Positions 33,218-41,443 of a stretch of DNA of 64,000 bases are shown piece by piece (position 1 is the first letter of the stretch; each line of letters begins with the position of its first letter). Source of the stretch: Alcanivorax limicola (GTDB lineage Bacteria; Pseudomonadota; Gammaproteobacteria; Pseudomonadales; Alcanivoracaceae); assembly GCF_019931215.1 (NCBI RefSeq), contig NZ_JAIOUB010000003.1, positions 530,630-594,629 of the forward strand, in the 5' to 3' direction. Position numbers and translations under genes: made by a program. The notes under the pieces are model-generated. The model was not told the DNA's origin, ran no database searches, and saw only the letters and a program-made list of their open reading frames with translations.

Positions 33218-34447
33218 CTATTCCTGCACTTCGAACGTCAGATCGGCGGCACTGCTGAGACGAGACAGCAGGGCGTCGCCCATCAGGGATGCCGGTGTCC
33301 AGAAACCACCGGGGACATCGTCGGCAATATCTTTTGCCAATGACACAGCCGCCTGGCCAAGAAGTTTAGCGGTGGAGCCGTAACCCGGATCACCGGCACC
33401 GGTGACGCGTACCTGAAGCCTGGCACCGCTCTCTGTTTTGCCGACAAAACGCAGATCATAGAAGCCGGCTTTCTGGGCGGCGGGGCTGGGGCCTTCGCCC
33501 GGCTTGGGCACAACAAATTTTTCCAGCACCCAACGTGACGGCGCCAGCGCCGCAGCGGCCAGAAAGGCGCCGGTGCCGGTGGTCAGGCCCAGTGCTTTCA
33601 TGCGGCCGGAGAATCCTTTGCCGGTCAACATAGCTTCGTCATAGCGGAAGTTGTCGCCGTAGGCATTGCCCATCAACGCATTACTGCGGTGCACGATGCG
33701 CGTATTGATGCCCGCCATCACGAAAGGCCCGGCCCAGGCATCGAAATCTGCATCGAAGGTGGGTGTGGACACATTGGCCTGGCGCACGGTAAAGCCGTGA
33801 TCCGGCGGGCACAGGGCATAGGGGTTGGACAGTTGCTTGCGCAGCGCGCTGTCGCTGGCGGCTTCTCGCGCCACGTTCATCATGCTCGCAACGGTGCCGC
33901 CGGACGCGCCACCCTTGGCCGCCTTGACGCGCATTTTCACTTCCGTACAGGGCGCACCGAAACGGGCCTGTGCCTGTTGCTGAAGGAAGAAAACACCGAA
34001 GTCAGACGGAATCGAATCAAAGCCGCAGCAATGCACAATGCGCGCGCCTGATGCCTTGGCGGCGCCTTCGTAGCGGCTGATCATGCGAGGAATCCACTGC
34101 ACCTCGCCGGTGAGGTCGCAATAGTGAGTGCCGGTGTCGGCACAGACCTTGACCAGCGGTTCGCCATACAGGGCATAGGGCCCCACCGTGGAAACGACCA
34201 CGCGGGTCTGCTGGCACAGCTGGCGCAGGCTGTCTTCGTCTGCGGCGTCAGCGACGATCACCGGCAGGGTAACAGCCTTGCTGCCCAGCTCACTGCGCAC
34301 TTGCTCGAGTTTTTCCCGGGAGCGGCCTGCCAGGGCCCATTTCAGGTCACCGTCGGTGCCGAAGGTATCTGTCAGATAACGGACAAGAATCTGGCCGACA
34401 AAGCTGGTGGCGCCGAACACCACCAGATCAAGTTGTGCTGTGCTCAT
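33218..34447 (-). CDS. Saccharopine dehydrogenase-like / trans-acting enoyl reductase family protein
   Basis: Rossmann-fold oxidoreductase of 409 residues. The nucleotide-binding start is LDLVVFGATSFVGQILVRYL, followed by WALAGRSREKLEQV and VSTVGPYALYGEPLVKVCAD, matching the saccharopine dehydrogenase NADP-binding domain as found in mycobacterial trans-acting enoyl reductases. GFDSIPSDFGVF is also conserved in that group. It is convergent with the fatty-acid hydroxylase gene. A related but different gene lies at 44855-45955. The reaction is probably in lipid metabolism (inference). Confidence 0.83.
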   Translation of the reverse strand: MSTAQLDLVVFGATSFVGQILVRYLTDTFGTDGDLKWALAGRSREKLEQVRSELGSKAVTLPVIVADAADEDSLRQLCQQTRVVVSTVGPYALYGEPLVKVCADTGTHYCDLTGEVQWIPRMISRYEGAAKASGARIVHCCGFDSIPSDFGVFFLQQQAQARFGAPCTEVKMRVKAAKGGASGGTVASMMNVAREAASDSALRKQLSNPYALCPPDHGFTVRQANVSTPTFDADFDAWAGPFVMAGINTRIVHRSNALMGNAYGDNFRYDEAMLTGKGFSGRMKALGLTTGTGAFLAAAALAPSRWVLEKFVVPKPGEGPSPAAQKAGFYDLRFVGKTESGARLQVRVTGAGDPGYGSTAKLLGQAAVSLAKDIADDVPGGFWTPASLMGDALLSRLSSAADLTFEVQE

Positions 34448-34555
34448 GGGAACTCCTGTTGGTTTACCGTGCAGGCATGGTACGCCAGATGATGCGGTCT
34501 TTCCTGCCTTGCCGCACTATGCTGATAGCATGATGATCAGGAGAGGGAAACGGGA

Positions 34556-34999
34556 ATGAGTGATACACCTGAGACGTTCACACCAGAGAAGTCCACGCCT
34601 GACGGGTTCACCCCCTTGTTTCGCAGCAGTCCGTTTACCGATCTGATCGGGCCGCTCTACAACATGCAGACGGCGTCAGGATTGATCCTCGGTCTGCGTA
34701 TCGAAGAGAAACACTGCAATGCCCGCGGGCTGATGCACGGCGGTGTGTTCAGCAGCCTGGCGGATATTGCGCTGGGTTATAACGCGGCATTTTCCTCTGA
34801 GCCACCGACTCCCATGGTGACCGCAAGCCTGACTATCGACTATGCCGGTAGTGCGCGTCTGGGTGACTGGATTGAAGTCGAGACAGATGTGCAGAAAGTG
34901 GGCCGCAGCATGGCCTTCGCCAATTGCTATTTCCGCGTCGACGGCGAGCGCGTGGCGCGCGCCAGCGCTGTATTCAATGTGCTGGCGGCCAAGGCTTGA
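34556..34999 (+). CDS. PaaI-type acyl-CoA thioesterase
   Basis: Hotdog-fold thioesterase of 147 residues that hydrolyses acyl-CoA esters. The signature NARGLMHGGVFSSLADIALG (about residues 56-75) includes the HGG turn and the downstream Asp expected for catalysis; TASLTIDYAGSARLGDWIEV is the central strand region. A short N-terminal tail is Thr/Pro-rich (ETFTPEKSTPDGFTP). GAGAGGG precedes the ATG. It is divergent from the saccharopine-dehydrogenase-like gene. The palindromic repeat begins shortly after its stop. Confidence 0.86.
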   Translation: MSDTPETFTPEKSTPDGFTPLFRSSPFTDLIGPLYNMQTASGLILGLRIEEKHCNARGLMHGGVFSSLADIALGYNAAFSSEPPTPMVTASLTIDYAGSARLGDWIEVETDVQKVGRSMAFANCYFRVDGERVARASAVFNVLAAKA

Positions 35000-35022
35000 T
35001 GAGTGGGTTTGAATTCAAAAAA

Positions 35023-35592
35023 GGTTCATCGCGGATGAGCGGGAATGTTTGTTTGTGGTGTTTTCCATTCTTTGTTGGTTGGGTGGTTATGGCCCTCGGG
35101 GGGCGGTAAAGGTTTTCAGGACACGCCGTAAACCCCCTCCGGGGCCGGCCCGCCATCACAGATGTCGTGCGTTCGACTGCGCGCGACGCATGCGTCGCAA
35201 CACGCTTGTCTCACCCCTGGGGGCTTGGTTTCGGCATCCTGCCTCAAACAGTCCTGAAAACCTTTCCCGCCCCCCGAGGGCCGTCACGTCCAGTCCGATT
35301 AACAAGCTGGAAGCCAACTAACGGTTTTGTTCCTCCAGAAAGTCGATAACAGCTACCGAACTTAGAATCTCCTGCCAGCGTTGAGCCGGGGTATGCCCTG
35401 GAGGGACCTCTTTGGCCATGGATGGCCAAAGCGCGAGCGACCAGGGACGGCTTGAGCGGTCCCGGAAGGGCATGCCCCGGCTCAACGCGTACTCGATGGA
35501 GGGTGACCAACTCTGCTGGAGAACAACCCGCATCCCGGCTGGCACGCAAGCGGCCTTTACCGGCAAATATTCCCGCTCATCCGCGATGAACC
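35023..35592. repeat. Modular palindromic repeat, copy A, bounded by 28-bp inverted repeats
   Basis: The stretch of about 590 bp between the thioesterase and imuB holds no gene but one structured element. Terminal inverted repeats of 28 bp (35023-35050 and 35565-35592, one mismatch) enclose a core at about 35058-35522. The core has hairpin 1, with 32-bp arms at 35091-35122 and 35251-35282 (31 of 32 paired), a linker of about 95 bp, and hairpin 2, with 22-bp arms at 35378-35399 and 35467-35488 (21 of 22, the exception a possible G-U). The loop of hairpin 1 contains an insert of about 85 bp (about 35134-35217). The core recurs in reverse orientation at 46364-46831 and in part at 63857. Family unknown to me. 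Confidence 0.9.
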
Positions 35593-37190
35593 TAAAAAAT
35601 ACCCTGCACAAACCACTGCACGTCTTTTTGTGCCGCTGTCTGGTTCGGGAGGCCGTATCGCAGTCTGAACAACCAGCACAGGCTGCCGCTGGCGGGGTGA
35701 TGGGCCAGGTAATAATCTCGTCCATGAGTACCGCCCGCATGAGTACCGCCCGCTACCGCATCGGCCTGCCACCACTGGGTCGCCAGTCGCCGGTCCGGCA
35801 ATAACGGCAGCAACCGGCTGCCGCGCCAGCATAATCCGTTTTGACCCTTCTGCTGCACCGGTTCTGGTGGATCGAATAACCACAGGGGCTGCCGGGACCA
35901 GGGGGCTTCCACGCGGGTGTGCTCGGCGTCCGATCCGGTGTCTGTCATGTGCGCCAGCGGGTCGTCTTCGCTCTGCGCCAGTTCCGGCAAATGATCGTCC
36001 CTGCTGCGCAGACGGCTGAGCTGCAATTGCGGCAGGCTGGCCAGCTTTTCCAGCAGGGCGAGGCCATTGCTGCGCGCACCGGGTTCATGCAGCAGTGTCT
36101 GGCTCTCCGCTTCGGCGGCGCGCGGGCGGGCGCAGGTGAGGGTCAGTTTCAGCACCGGCGCACGCAAACGATGCTGCTCCAGGCGCCGTTCGCTGAGCGT
36201 CAGCCAGAGATCCGCGTCGGCGCCGGGTGTGGCGCGACGCACAATCAGGCTTTCGGCCTCGCCCTGATGATCCTGCAACTGCCAGCGAATGGCGCGGGTC
36301 GCCTGGTGACGCCAGTGCAGGTAGTCGCTCAACGCCTGCAATTGTTGCTGCATGACGGGTAACAGATGCTGGCTGTGACTGACGGCATCGCTGAATTCCG
36401 TGCTGACATGAAATCGCTCTGGCGCGGCCAGGGGCTCGCGCGGGTCCGGGCGTTCGCCCAGCAGTTGCTCACACCACAGCAACAGCGCCTTGCCGAAACG
36501 TTTGCCCAGTGCTTGCCGGGGTAATGCCAGCAGGTCCCCCAGTGTGCGAAAGCCCGGTGCTTGCAGGGCCTGCCGTAACGGTTGGGCCAGTGCCAGCGTG
36601 GTGATGTGCTGTTGTTGCAGTGCGCTACAAAAGGCAGCGCGGTAGCGGCTGATGTCGCGGGTGCTTTCAGCGGCTTGCAGGGTCTGCAGGCTGAGGGCGG
36701 CCGGTGCATGACTGAGCTGCCAGGCGGCCAGCGGCGTATGGCCCAGACCCGTGCGCCAGACATGACCGCTGGCGGCAAGTCGGGTATGCAGGGCCACCAG
36801 CAGATTTTCGCTGCCCTGAAACAGGCGCAGGCTGCCGCCGATATCCAGCAGCAGCCCCACATCCCCTTGCAGATCATCGGGCGGCCGCGCTGCATACAGG
36901 CTGACGCCAGGGGTAAAGCACATCAGCTGCCAGCCCAGTTGTTGCAGGTATTGCTGTTCCAGCACCGGGTCCCGTTCCGTCAGTTGCAGGTTATCTGCCA
37001 GCGCATGCGCTGTGGCCAGCTTCATGCCGGGCATGACACCCAGCGCCTGGCTTTGGGCGCAACAGCAGTGAATGCGCTGCTGCACGACAATGGCGCGGGG
37101 GTACGTGTTGTCGGCCGGCGGCTGGCGGATTTCCAGTGGCCACTGCGGCAGGCGGATGGCGCACCACAGGGGCAAGGGCGTGCGGGCCAC
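35592..37190 (-). CDS. imuB: DNA polymerase Y-family mutasome protein ImuB
   Basis: Catalytically inactive Y-family polymerase homologue that recruits DnaE2 and the beta clamp in SOS mutagenesis; 532 residues. The N-terminal palm lacks the acidic catalytic motif: the usual Asp-Glu pair region reads LLLDIGGSLRLF. The C-terminus ends RDYYLAHHPASGSLCWLFR and WFVQGIF, the conserved ImuB tail, one residue short of the usual final Gly or Ala. The stop codon adjoins the terminal inverted repeat of the palindromic element, suggesting the insertion supplied the stop. A perfect 15-bp tandem duplication at 35723-35752 gives AGGTHAGGTHG. It follows imuA by one base. Confidence 0.92.
   Translation of the reverse strand: MARTPLPLWCAIRLPQWPLEIRQPPADNTYPRAIVVQQRIHCCCAQSQALGVMPGMKLATAHALADNLQLTERDPVLEQQYLQQLGWQLMCFTPGVSLYAARPPDDLQGDVGLLLDIGGSLRLFQGSENLLVALHTRLAASGHVWRTGLGHTPLAAWQLSHAPAALSLQTLQAAESTRDISRYRAAFCSALQQQHITTLALAQPLRQALQAPGFRTLGDLLALPRQALGKRFGKALLLWCEQLLGERPDPREPLAAPERFHVSTEFSDAVSHSQHLLPVMQQQLQALSDYLHWRHQATRAIRWQLQDHQGEAESLIVRRATPGADADLWLTLSERRLEQHRLRAPVLKLTLTCARPRAAEAESQTLLHEPGARSNGLALLEKLASLPQLQLSRLRSRDDHLPELAQSEDDPLAHMTDTGSDAEHTRVEAPWSRQPLWLFDPPEPVQQKGQNGLCWRGSRLLPLLPDRRLATQWWQADAVAGGTHAGGTHGRDYYLAHHPASGSLCWLFRLRYGLPNQTAAQKDVQWFVQGIF
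35723..35752. repeat. Perfect 15-bp tandem duplication in imuB
   Basis: Two identical units CATGAGTACCGCCCG at 35723-35737 and 35738-35752, within the C-terminal part of imuB. The duplication keeps the frame and adds five residues just before the conserved RDYY motif. Confidence 0.95.
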
Positions 37191-37191
37191 C

Positions 37192-38223
37192 TTACTGTTC
37201 CTCTATGGGGGATATGGGTATGGGGGATATGGGGGATATGGAAGAGACCCGGGTAGAGGAGGGCCGGCGTCGGGTGGAATGTGTCTTGGCGGGCGCAGCG
37301 GCAGAGCGCTCGTCTGGCACGGGCATCATGTCGGGCTGCGCTGTGTCGGCCGACGATGGCAGGTCCAGATCCGGAACAGGCGCCGGCTGATGTTTGCCCG
37401 GCGTGCCGAGGCGGTAGATGACCGGTTCGGGCTCGGGGGGCACAGCAGGGGGCCGGGTGTGAGCAGTGAGTGCCGGGGTGGCCGCTGTTTGTGCCAGCGG
37501 CGGCGGCAGGCCTGCGGCGCGGCCCACCGGGTGCTGCAGGGCGTCCGGCAGCCAGGGCAGGGTGATCTGCTGGCCCGCCCAGCCGCCGGGCTGTTTGAGC
37601 ACCGTCAGGCGTGCTTCGTGGAGTGGCTGGCCCGGCGATGTTGGCTGCGGCTGCCAGTGCAGGCGCAGCGGCGCCGGAGAGCTCTGATGGGCGAAGCGCG
37701 GGTCGCGAATCAGCGTCAGCCAGCAGCGGCCCTGCTGTGCGGCCAGGTGCAGGCGGCGTAGCTGGCGCGGGTCTTTCAGATTGGCAGGTGCCCAGAACAC
37801 CAGGGCGCTGACACTGTCCGAGGCGGCGGCTTCCAGGCAGGCGCGCAGCAAATGGCGGGTTTCACCGCTGCTGCGAAGGATCAGCAACCGCGTGATATCG
37901 AGCCCGGCCCGGCGCAGGGCCGCAGCATTGGGCCGGGCCGGCGGATTGGCCAGGATGATCATGCCCTTGTCGGTGCTGAGGTCGGTACCGCTGTTGTTGC
38001 TGGCCAGAGCCGGTAGCAGCAAACGCAACAGCCCGGGATGGTCGGCGGGGCTGAGTAATTCGGTGAGGCCGTGGGCGGGCCAGCCACCGTGATGCAGGGC
38101 GTGATCCAGCGCGCTGAAACCGGTGTGCCGCACCGGGGGCGCGGCGTCGGGCAAGGCGTCGCGTCCGCGCCAGATGTCGGCACGGTGAAGCAGTTCATGG
38201 AGGGTCGCGGTCTGGCTCGTCAT
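37192..38223 (-). CDS. imuA: SOS mutasome protein ImuA (RecA/SulA-like) with C-terminal extension
   Basis: First gene of the imuA-imuB operon; ImuA is a RecA-fold protein required with ImuB and DnaE2 for damage-induced mutagenesis. 343 residues, longer than the usual 200-270. The core (about residues 1-235) shows TGFSALDHALHHGGWPAHGL and LTELLSPADHPGLLRLLLPA, typical of ImuA. The remaining 100 residues are Pro/Ala-rich and end in Ser-Pro-Ile repeats (SSISPISPIPISPIEEQ) coded by a 9-bp repeat at about 37204-37241. A LexA box at 38234-38253 lies 11 bp upstream of the ATG. Confidence 0.9.
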   Translation of the reverse strand: MTSQTATLHELLHRADIWRGRDALPDAAPPVRHTGFSALDHALHHGGWPAHGLTELLSPADHPGLLRLLLPALASNNSGTDLSTDKGMIILANPPARPNAAALRRAGLDITRLLILRSSGETRHLLRACLEAAASDSVSALVFWAPANLKDPRQLRRLHLAAQQGRCWLTLIRDPRFAHQSSPAPLRLHWQPQPTSPGQPLHEARLTVLKQPGGWAGQQITLPWLPDALQHPVGRAAGLPPPLAQTAATPALTAHTRPPAVPPEPEPVIYRLGTPGKHQPAPVPDLDLPSSADTAQPDMMPVPDERSAAAPAKTHSTRRRPSSTRVSSISPISPIPISPIEEQ

Positions 38224-38233
38224 GACGCCAGAA

Positions 38234-38253
38234 TACTGTCTTTATGGACAGTA
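38234..38253. promoter_or_regulatory. LexA (SOS) box of imuA-imuB
   Basis: TACTGT-N8-ACAGTA, a full match to the LexA consensus of gammaproteobacteria, 11 bp upstream of the imuA start codon. Confidence 0.95.
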
Positions 38254-38264
38254 TTTCAAGCCGT

Positions 38265-38299
38265 GTTCAGGGGCTATGTTCAGGGATTATGTTCAGGGG
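38265..38299. repeat. 13-bp tandem repeat (2.7 copies) before the CYTH gene end
   Basis: Units GTTCAGGGGCTAT, GTTCAGGGATTAT and partial GTTCAGGGG at 38265, 38278 and 38291. It spans the non-coding gap upstream of imuA and the stop of the gene at 38293. Confidence 0.92.
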
Positions 38300-38766
38300 C
38301 CGGCGGCCCAGTCGCGGTAAGGAGTCTGGCTGAGCTGGCTGTTGTAATAGCGCGGGTCGCCGGTGACTTCCTGGCCGAGCCACGGGGGGCGTTCGAAGGC
38401 GTCATCTTCATGGCGCAGCTCGATTTCAGCGACGATCAGGCCTTCGTTGTCGCCATGGAACACATCCACTTCCCAGACGTGCTCTCCGGCTGGCAGCCGA
38501 TAACGGGTTTTCTCGATGCGTCCGGCGGGGCACAGCGCCAGCATGTCGCGGGCGTCTGCCACGGGCACCGCATATTCAAACTCTGCCCGGCGGGCGCCAT
38601 CGTTGCGACCCTTGACGGTGAGCCAGGCCTGCTCGCCCTGAATGCGCACTCGCACGGTGGTTTCCGGTGTGTGGCTCAGATAGCCCTGGTGTAGCGCCAG
38701 GCCGGGCTGGTTTTCCAGCATGGCGGTAGTGCGGACCAGGAATTTGCGCTCGATTTCCACGCCCAT
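38293..38766 (-). CDS. CYTH-domain (triphosphate tunnel metalloenzyme) protein
   Basis: Single-domain protein of 157 residues. It starts MGVEIERKFLV with the ExExK motif (E4, E6, K8) that defines CYTH/TTM enzymes, and continues with VRVRIQGEQAWLTVKG, IEKTRYRLP and WEVDVFHGDNEGLIVAEIEL, the tunnel strands that bind triphosphate and metal. Bacterial members usually hydrolyse tripolyphosphate. It is followed on the same strand by imuA across the LexA box region, but the two are probably controlled separately. Confidence 0.9.
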   Translation of the reverse strand: MGVEIERKFLVRTTAMLENQPGLALHQGYLSHTPETTVRVRIQGEQAWLTVKGRNDGARRAEFEYAVPVADARDMLALCPAGRIEKTRYRLPAGEHVWEVDVFHGDNEGLIVAEIELRHEDDAFERPPWLGQEVTGDPRYYNSQLSQTPYRDWAAGP

Positions 38767-38802
38767 GGGCTGTTTTCTCTCTACGTTGCGAGTAATCAGG
38801 CG

Positions 38803-39222
38803 TCAGTCATCCGACGTTGCCGGGCTGGCGTCGAGCCCCAGCTGATCGAATGTCAGTGTCAGCGACAGCGCCCGATAGCGGTTCATCAGATCGCCGGGCA
38901 GGTAAAAGGCCGGGTCATCCATGAAAAAATACTGGGATACGCCGATGCCGCAGCGGTAAGTCTGACGCAGGGTGGTCAGGTTGTCGCCCAGCGCTTCCAG
39001 TTTGATCAACAGGGCCTCGAAGTGCTCCCGGTGGCTGGCCTGCTGGTCCAGATTGCTGGCCAGTATCCAGCGGTTCTCCATGCGCCGCGCTTCAGGTGTC
39101 AGTGCACTGTAAGACTCCCCCTGGCGCCAGATATCGTCCGGGGTGACGCCAGCAACCCGGGTGATGATGGCGGGATCTTCGTCAAAGCCGAACACGGCAA
39201 AATAGACGTGATGTTCGATCAT
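38803..39222 (-). CDS. DUF4279-like protein
   Basis: A 139-residue protein resembling DUF4279: YFAVFGFDEDPAIITRVAGV, then TPDDIWRQGE and a central RWILASNLDQQASHREHFEALL. Function unknown. Its start overlaps the stop of the lipocalin gene upstream (ATGA), so both form one transcription unit, with the CYTH gene 36 bp downstream. No catalytic motif is visible. Confidence 0.65.
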   Translation of the reverse strand: MIEHHVYFAVFGFDEDPAIITRVAGVTPDDIWRQGESYSALTPEARRMENRWILASNLDQQASHREHFEALLIKLEALGDNLTTLRQTYRCGIGVSQYFFMDDPAFYLPGDLMNRYRALSLTLTFDQLGLDASPATSDD

Positions 39223-39788
39223 TGCGGGCGCAGCTCACGATTGATGTGCAGTTCATCCACGGCAAACCCCAACGCGGTGGCGTGCTCTTCCAGCAGGGCA
39301 TAGTCGCGGGCGCTGATGTCCGGGGTGCGCGCGAGAAACCATAAATAGTCGCGATTGGGCGCGCCGACCATGGCCAGCTGGTAGTTCTCATCCAGATACA
39401 GAATCCAGTAGTCCCCTTCGGTGAGACGCGGCAGCAGGCGGCTGATCCAGGTATCGAAGCGCACTCGCAGGCGTGCCGGTTCACTGCTGTCGACGACTTC
39501 GGCGATCCCGGTGGCCTGGCGAGGCTCATCATCTACGCGCTGGCAGCTGTTGATGACCTGCAAGCGCCGGTCGTCCAGCAGCACATAATCGGCAGTGGAG
39601 TCGTAGCAGCCACGCTGGAAGAATTGCGGCAGGCGGGCGATCTCGTACCAGGTGCCGGTGTAGCGCTGCAAATCCACATCCTCGACGACCGGCAGCGGGG
39701 CGTGTGAGCGACTGCAGGCGCTGAGCCCGGCCAGTATCGTCAGGGTCATTATTATCGTGGCCTTTGCCGGCCAGGGCAGGTATCGCAT
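39219..39788 (-). CDS. blc: Outer membrane lipocalin (Blc-like)
   Basis: Bacterial lipocalin of 189 residues that binds lysophospholipids or fatty acids at the outer membrane. The signal peptide ends in a lipobox (LAGLSAC), and the lipocalin signature GTWYEIARLPQFFQRGC follows at about residues 45-61. Later conserved segments are DYWILYLDENYQLAMVG and RDYLWFLARTPDIS. Length is normal for Blc. It heads a three-gene unit with the DUF4279-like and CYTH genes. Confidence 0.9.
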   Translation of the reverse strand: MRYLPWPAKATIIMTLTILAGLSACSRSHAPLPVVEDVDLQRYTGTWYEIARLPQFFQRGCYDSTADYVLLDDRRLQVINSCQRVDDEPRQATGIAEVVDSSEPARLRVRFDTWISRLLPRLTEGDYWILYLDENYQLAMVGAPNRDYLWFLARTPDISARDYALLEEHATALGFAVDELHINRELRPQ

Positions 39789-39868
39789 TGTTGTTCTCGG
39801 TTAGTTCTCAGTGAGTTCTCAGTCCCCAAACTTCACTGTACCAGCTTATGCTTGTGTGCGTGGAGGGG

Positions 39869-39906
39869 CACGGGGGAGGGACACGGGGGAGGGACACGGG
39901 CGAAGG
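39869..39906. repeat. 13-bp G-rich tandem repeat upstream of ccmA
   Basis: Two full units CACGGGGGAGGGA and a partial third lie within the 315-bp gap 39789-40103 between blc and ccmA. The same gap contains a possible -10 box TATACT at 39931-39936 for ccmA. I see no gene in it. Confidence 0.85.
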
Positions 39907-40103
39907 GGCTACACCGCAATAACAGCATGCTATACTGCGCAGCCGCTGCGCCCTGGCAGGCTTTGTGAGGCCTTGATCAGGCCAGAATCGGCACCGGACG
40001 GCCTCCCTGAACAACAGACATCACGCAGCATGCATCACGCTACGGGCGACTGGTGCGGCCCATACTGATCCGCTACAGACAAGGCGTGCAGGAGACAAGC
40101 TGA

Positions 40104-40754
40104 GTGAGCGACCCGAATGACAGGCACCGCAACCCCCCTCTGCTGCAGGTGGATGCGTTGGGTTGTGAGCGTGATGAGCGCAGTCTGTTTGTCGGGTTGA
40201 GCTTTACCGCCAGCGCCGGTGATATCTGGCAAGTGGCCGGGCCCAATGGCGCGGGCAAGACCACCTTGCTGCGCATTCTGGCCGGGCTGTTCGGGTTCTA
40301 TGAGGGCCGCCTGCATTGGCAGCTGCCAGCCACGCTGCGTGAAAGCATGCTGTATCTGGGCCACCGCCCCGGGCTGCGCGAGGAACTGACACCGCTGGAA
40401 AACCTGACCTGGCTCAGTGCACTGCACGGCCAGAAGCAGGATGCTGCATTGATGGCAGCGTTGTCAGCGGTAGGTCTGGGCGGGTTCGAGACGCTGCCGG
40501 TGGCGCACTTGTCCGCCGGCCAGAAGCGTCGTGTGGCCCTGGCCCGGCTGTGGTTGCCGGGCAAACCGGTATGGATTCTGGATGAGCCGTTTACCGCCAT
40601 TGACGCCGAGGGCGTCGCCCTGGTGGAGGCGCAGCTGCGCCGCCACGCTGCGGCGGGCGGGCTGGTGATCTACACCTCGCACCATCAGCTGGCGGCGGAT
40701 ACGCGGCAAATCATGCTGGGGGCGCACATGCCGGGTTCAGGAGCGCCTGCATGA
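40104..40754 (+). CDS. ccmA: Haem exporter ATP-binding protein CcmA
   Basis: ATPase of the CcmABCD complex that releases holo-CcmE during cytochrome c maturation; 216 residues. The GTG at 40104 has AGGAGA eight bases upstream. Walker A is GPNGAGKT (46-53), the ABC signature HLSAGQKRR, and Walker B VWILDEPF. LGHRPGLREELTPLENL is a CcmA-specific stretch. It is the first of five overlapping genes, ccmA-ccmE. Confidence 0.95.
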   Translation: MSDPNDRHRNPPLLQVDALGCERDERSLFVGLSFTASAGDIWQVAGPNGAGKTTLLRILAGLFGFYEGRLHWQLPATLRESMLYLGHRPGLREELTPLENLTWLSALHGQKQDAALMAALSAVGLGGFETLPVAHLSAGQKRRVALARLWLPGKPVWILDEPFTAIDAEGVALVEAQLRRHAAAGGLVIYTSHHQLAADTRQIMLGAHMPGSGAPA

Positions 40755-41419
40755 GAGGATTCAATGCAACACTGCAACGGGAAGTGCTGCTGGCGATGCG
40801 CTCACCGGCGGAAGTGATCAACCCGTTGTTCTTTTTTGTGGTGGTGGTCAGCCTGTTTCCGCTGGCCGTCTCGCCGACCCCTGATCTGTTACGGGAAATG
40901 GCACCGGGCGTGATCTGGGTGGCCGCGCTGCTGGCGGTGATGTTGTCGCTGGACGGGCTGTTCCGTACCGATGAGGAAACCGGCGTGCTGGATCAACTGC
41001 TGGTGGCACCGGTGGAGCTGTATTTCACGGTGCTGGCGAAGATTGTGGCCCACTGGTTGCTGGTGGGGCTGCCGCTGGTGCTGGTGGCGCCGGTGCTCGG
41101 TTATATGTTGCAACTGCCGGTATCGGTGCTCGGCACCCTGATGTGGGGGCTGTTGCTGGGCACGCCGTCATTGATGGTGATTGGTGCCATTGGCGCATCG
41201 CTCACGGTAGGTTTGCGTCGGGGGAGTATGCTGTTGGCACTGCTGGTGCTGCCGCTGTATATCCCGGTGCTGGTATTTGGCGCGGGCAGCCTTGGCCGGG
41301 CGCTGGAAGCACTGCCGGTGAATCCGGTCTTGGCGGTGCTGGGCGCTGTGCTGGCACTGGCGCTGAGCCTGGGGCCTTTTGCGATAGCACTGGGGCTGCG
41401 TATTTCCACTGGCGACTGA
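40751..41419 (+). CDS. ccmB: Haem exporter permease CcmB
   Basis: Membrane subunit of the CcmAB transporter; 222 residues with six hydrophobic helices. The opening REVLLAMRSPAEVINPLFFFVVVVSLFPLAV is standard for CcmB. Its start overlaps the ccmA stop by four bases. Length is normal. Confidence 0.95.
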   Translation: MRGFNATLQREVLLAMRSPAEVINPLFFFVVVVSLFPLAVSPTPDLLREMAPGVIWVAALLAVMLSLDGLFRTDEETGVLDQLLVAPVELYFTVLAKIVAHWLLVGLPLVLVAPVLGYMLQLPVSVLGTLMWGLLLGTPSLMVIGAIGASLTVGLRRGSMLLALLVLPLYIPVLVFGAGSLGRALEALPVNPVLAVLGAVLALALSLGPFAIALGLRISTGD

Positions 41420-41443
41420 TGTCGGACCAAGAGTTAGAACGTT

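Noticed and set aside
35023..35592. CRISPR array or integron attC interpretation of the palindromic repeats
   Set aside because: There are no regularly spaced direct repeats with unique spacers, no cas or integrase gene nearby, and the hairpins are far longer and differently arranged than attC sites.
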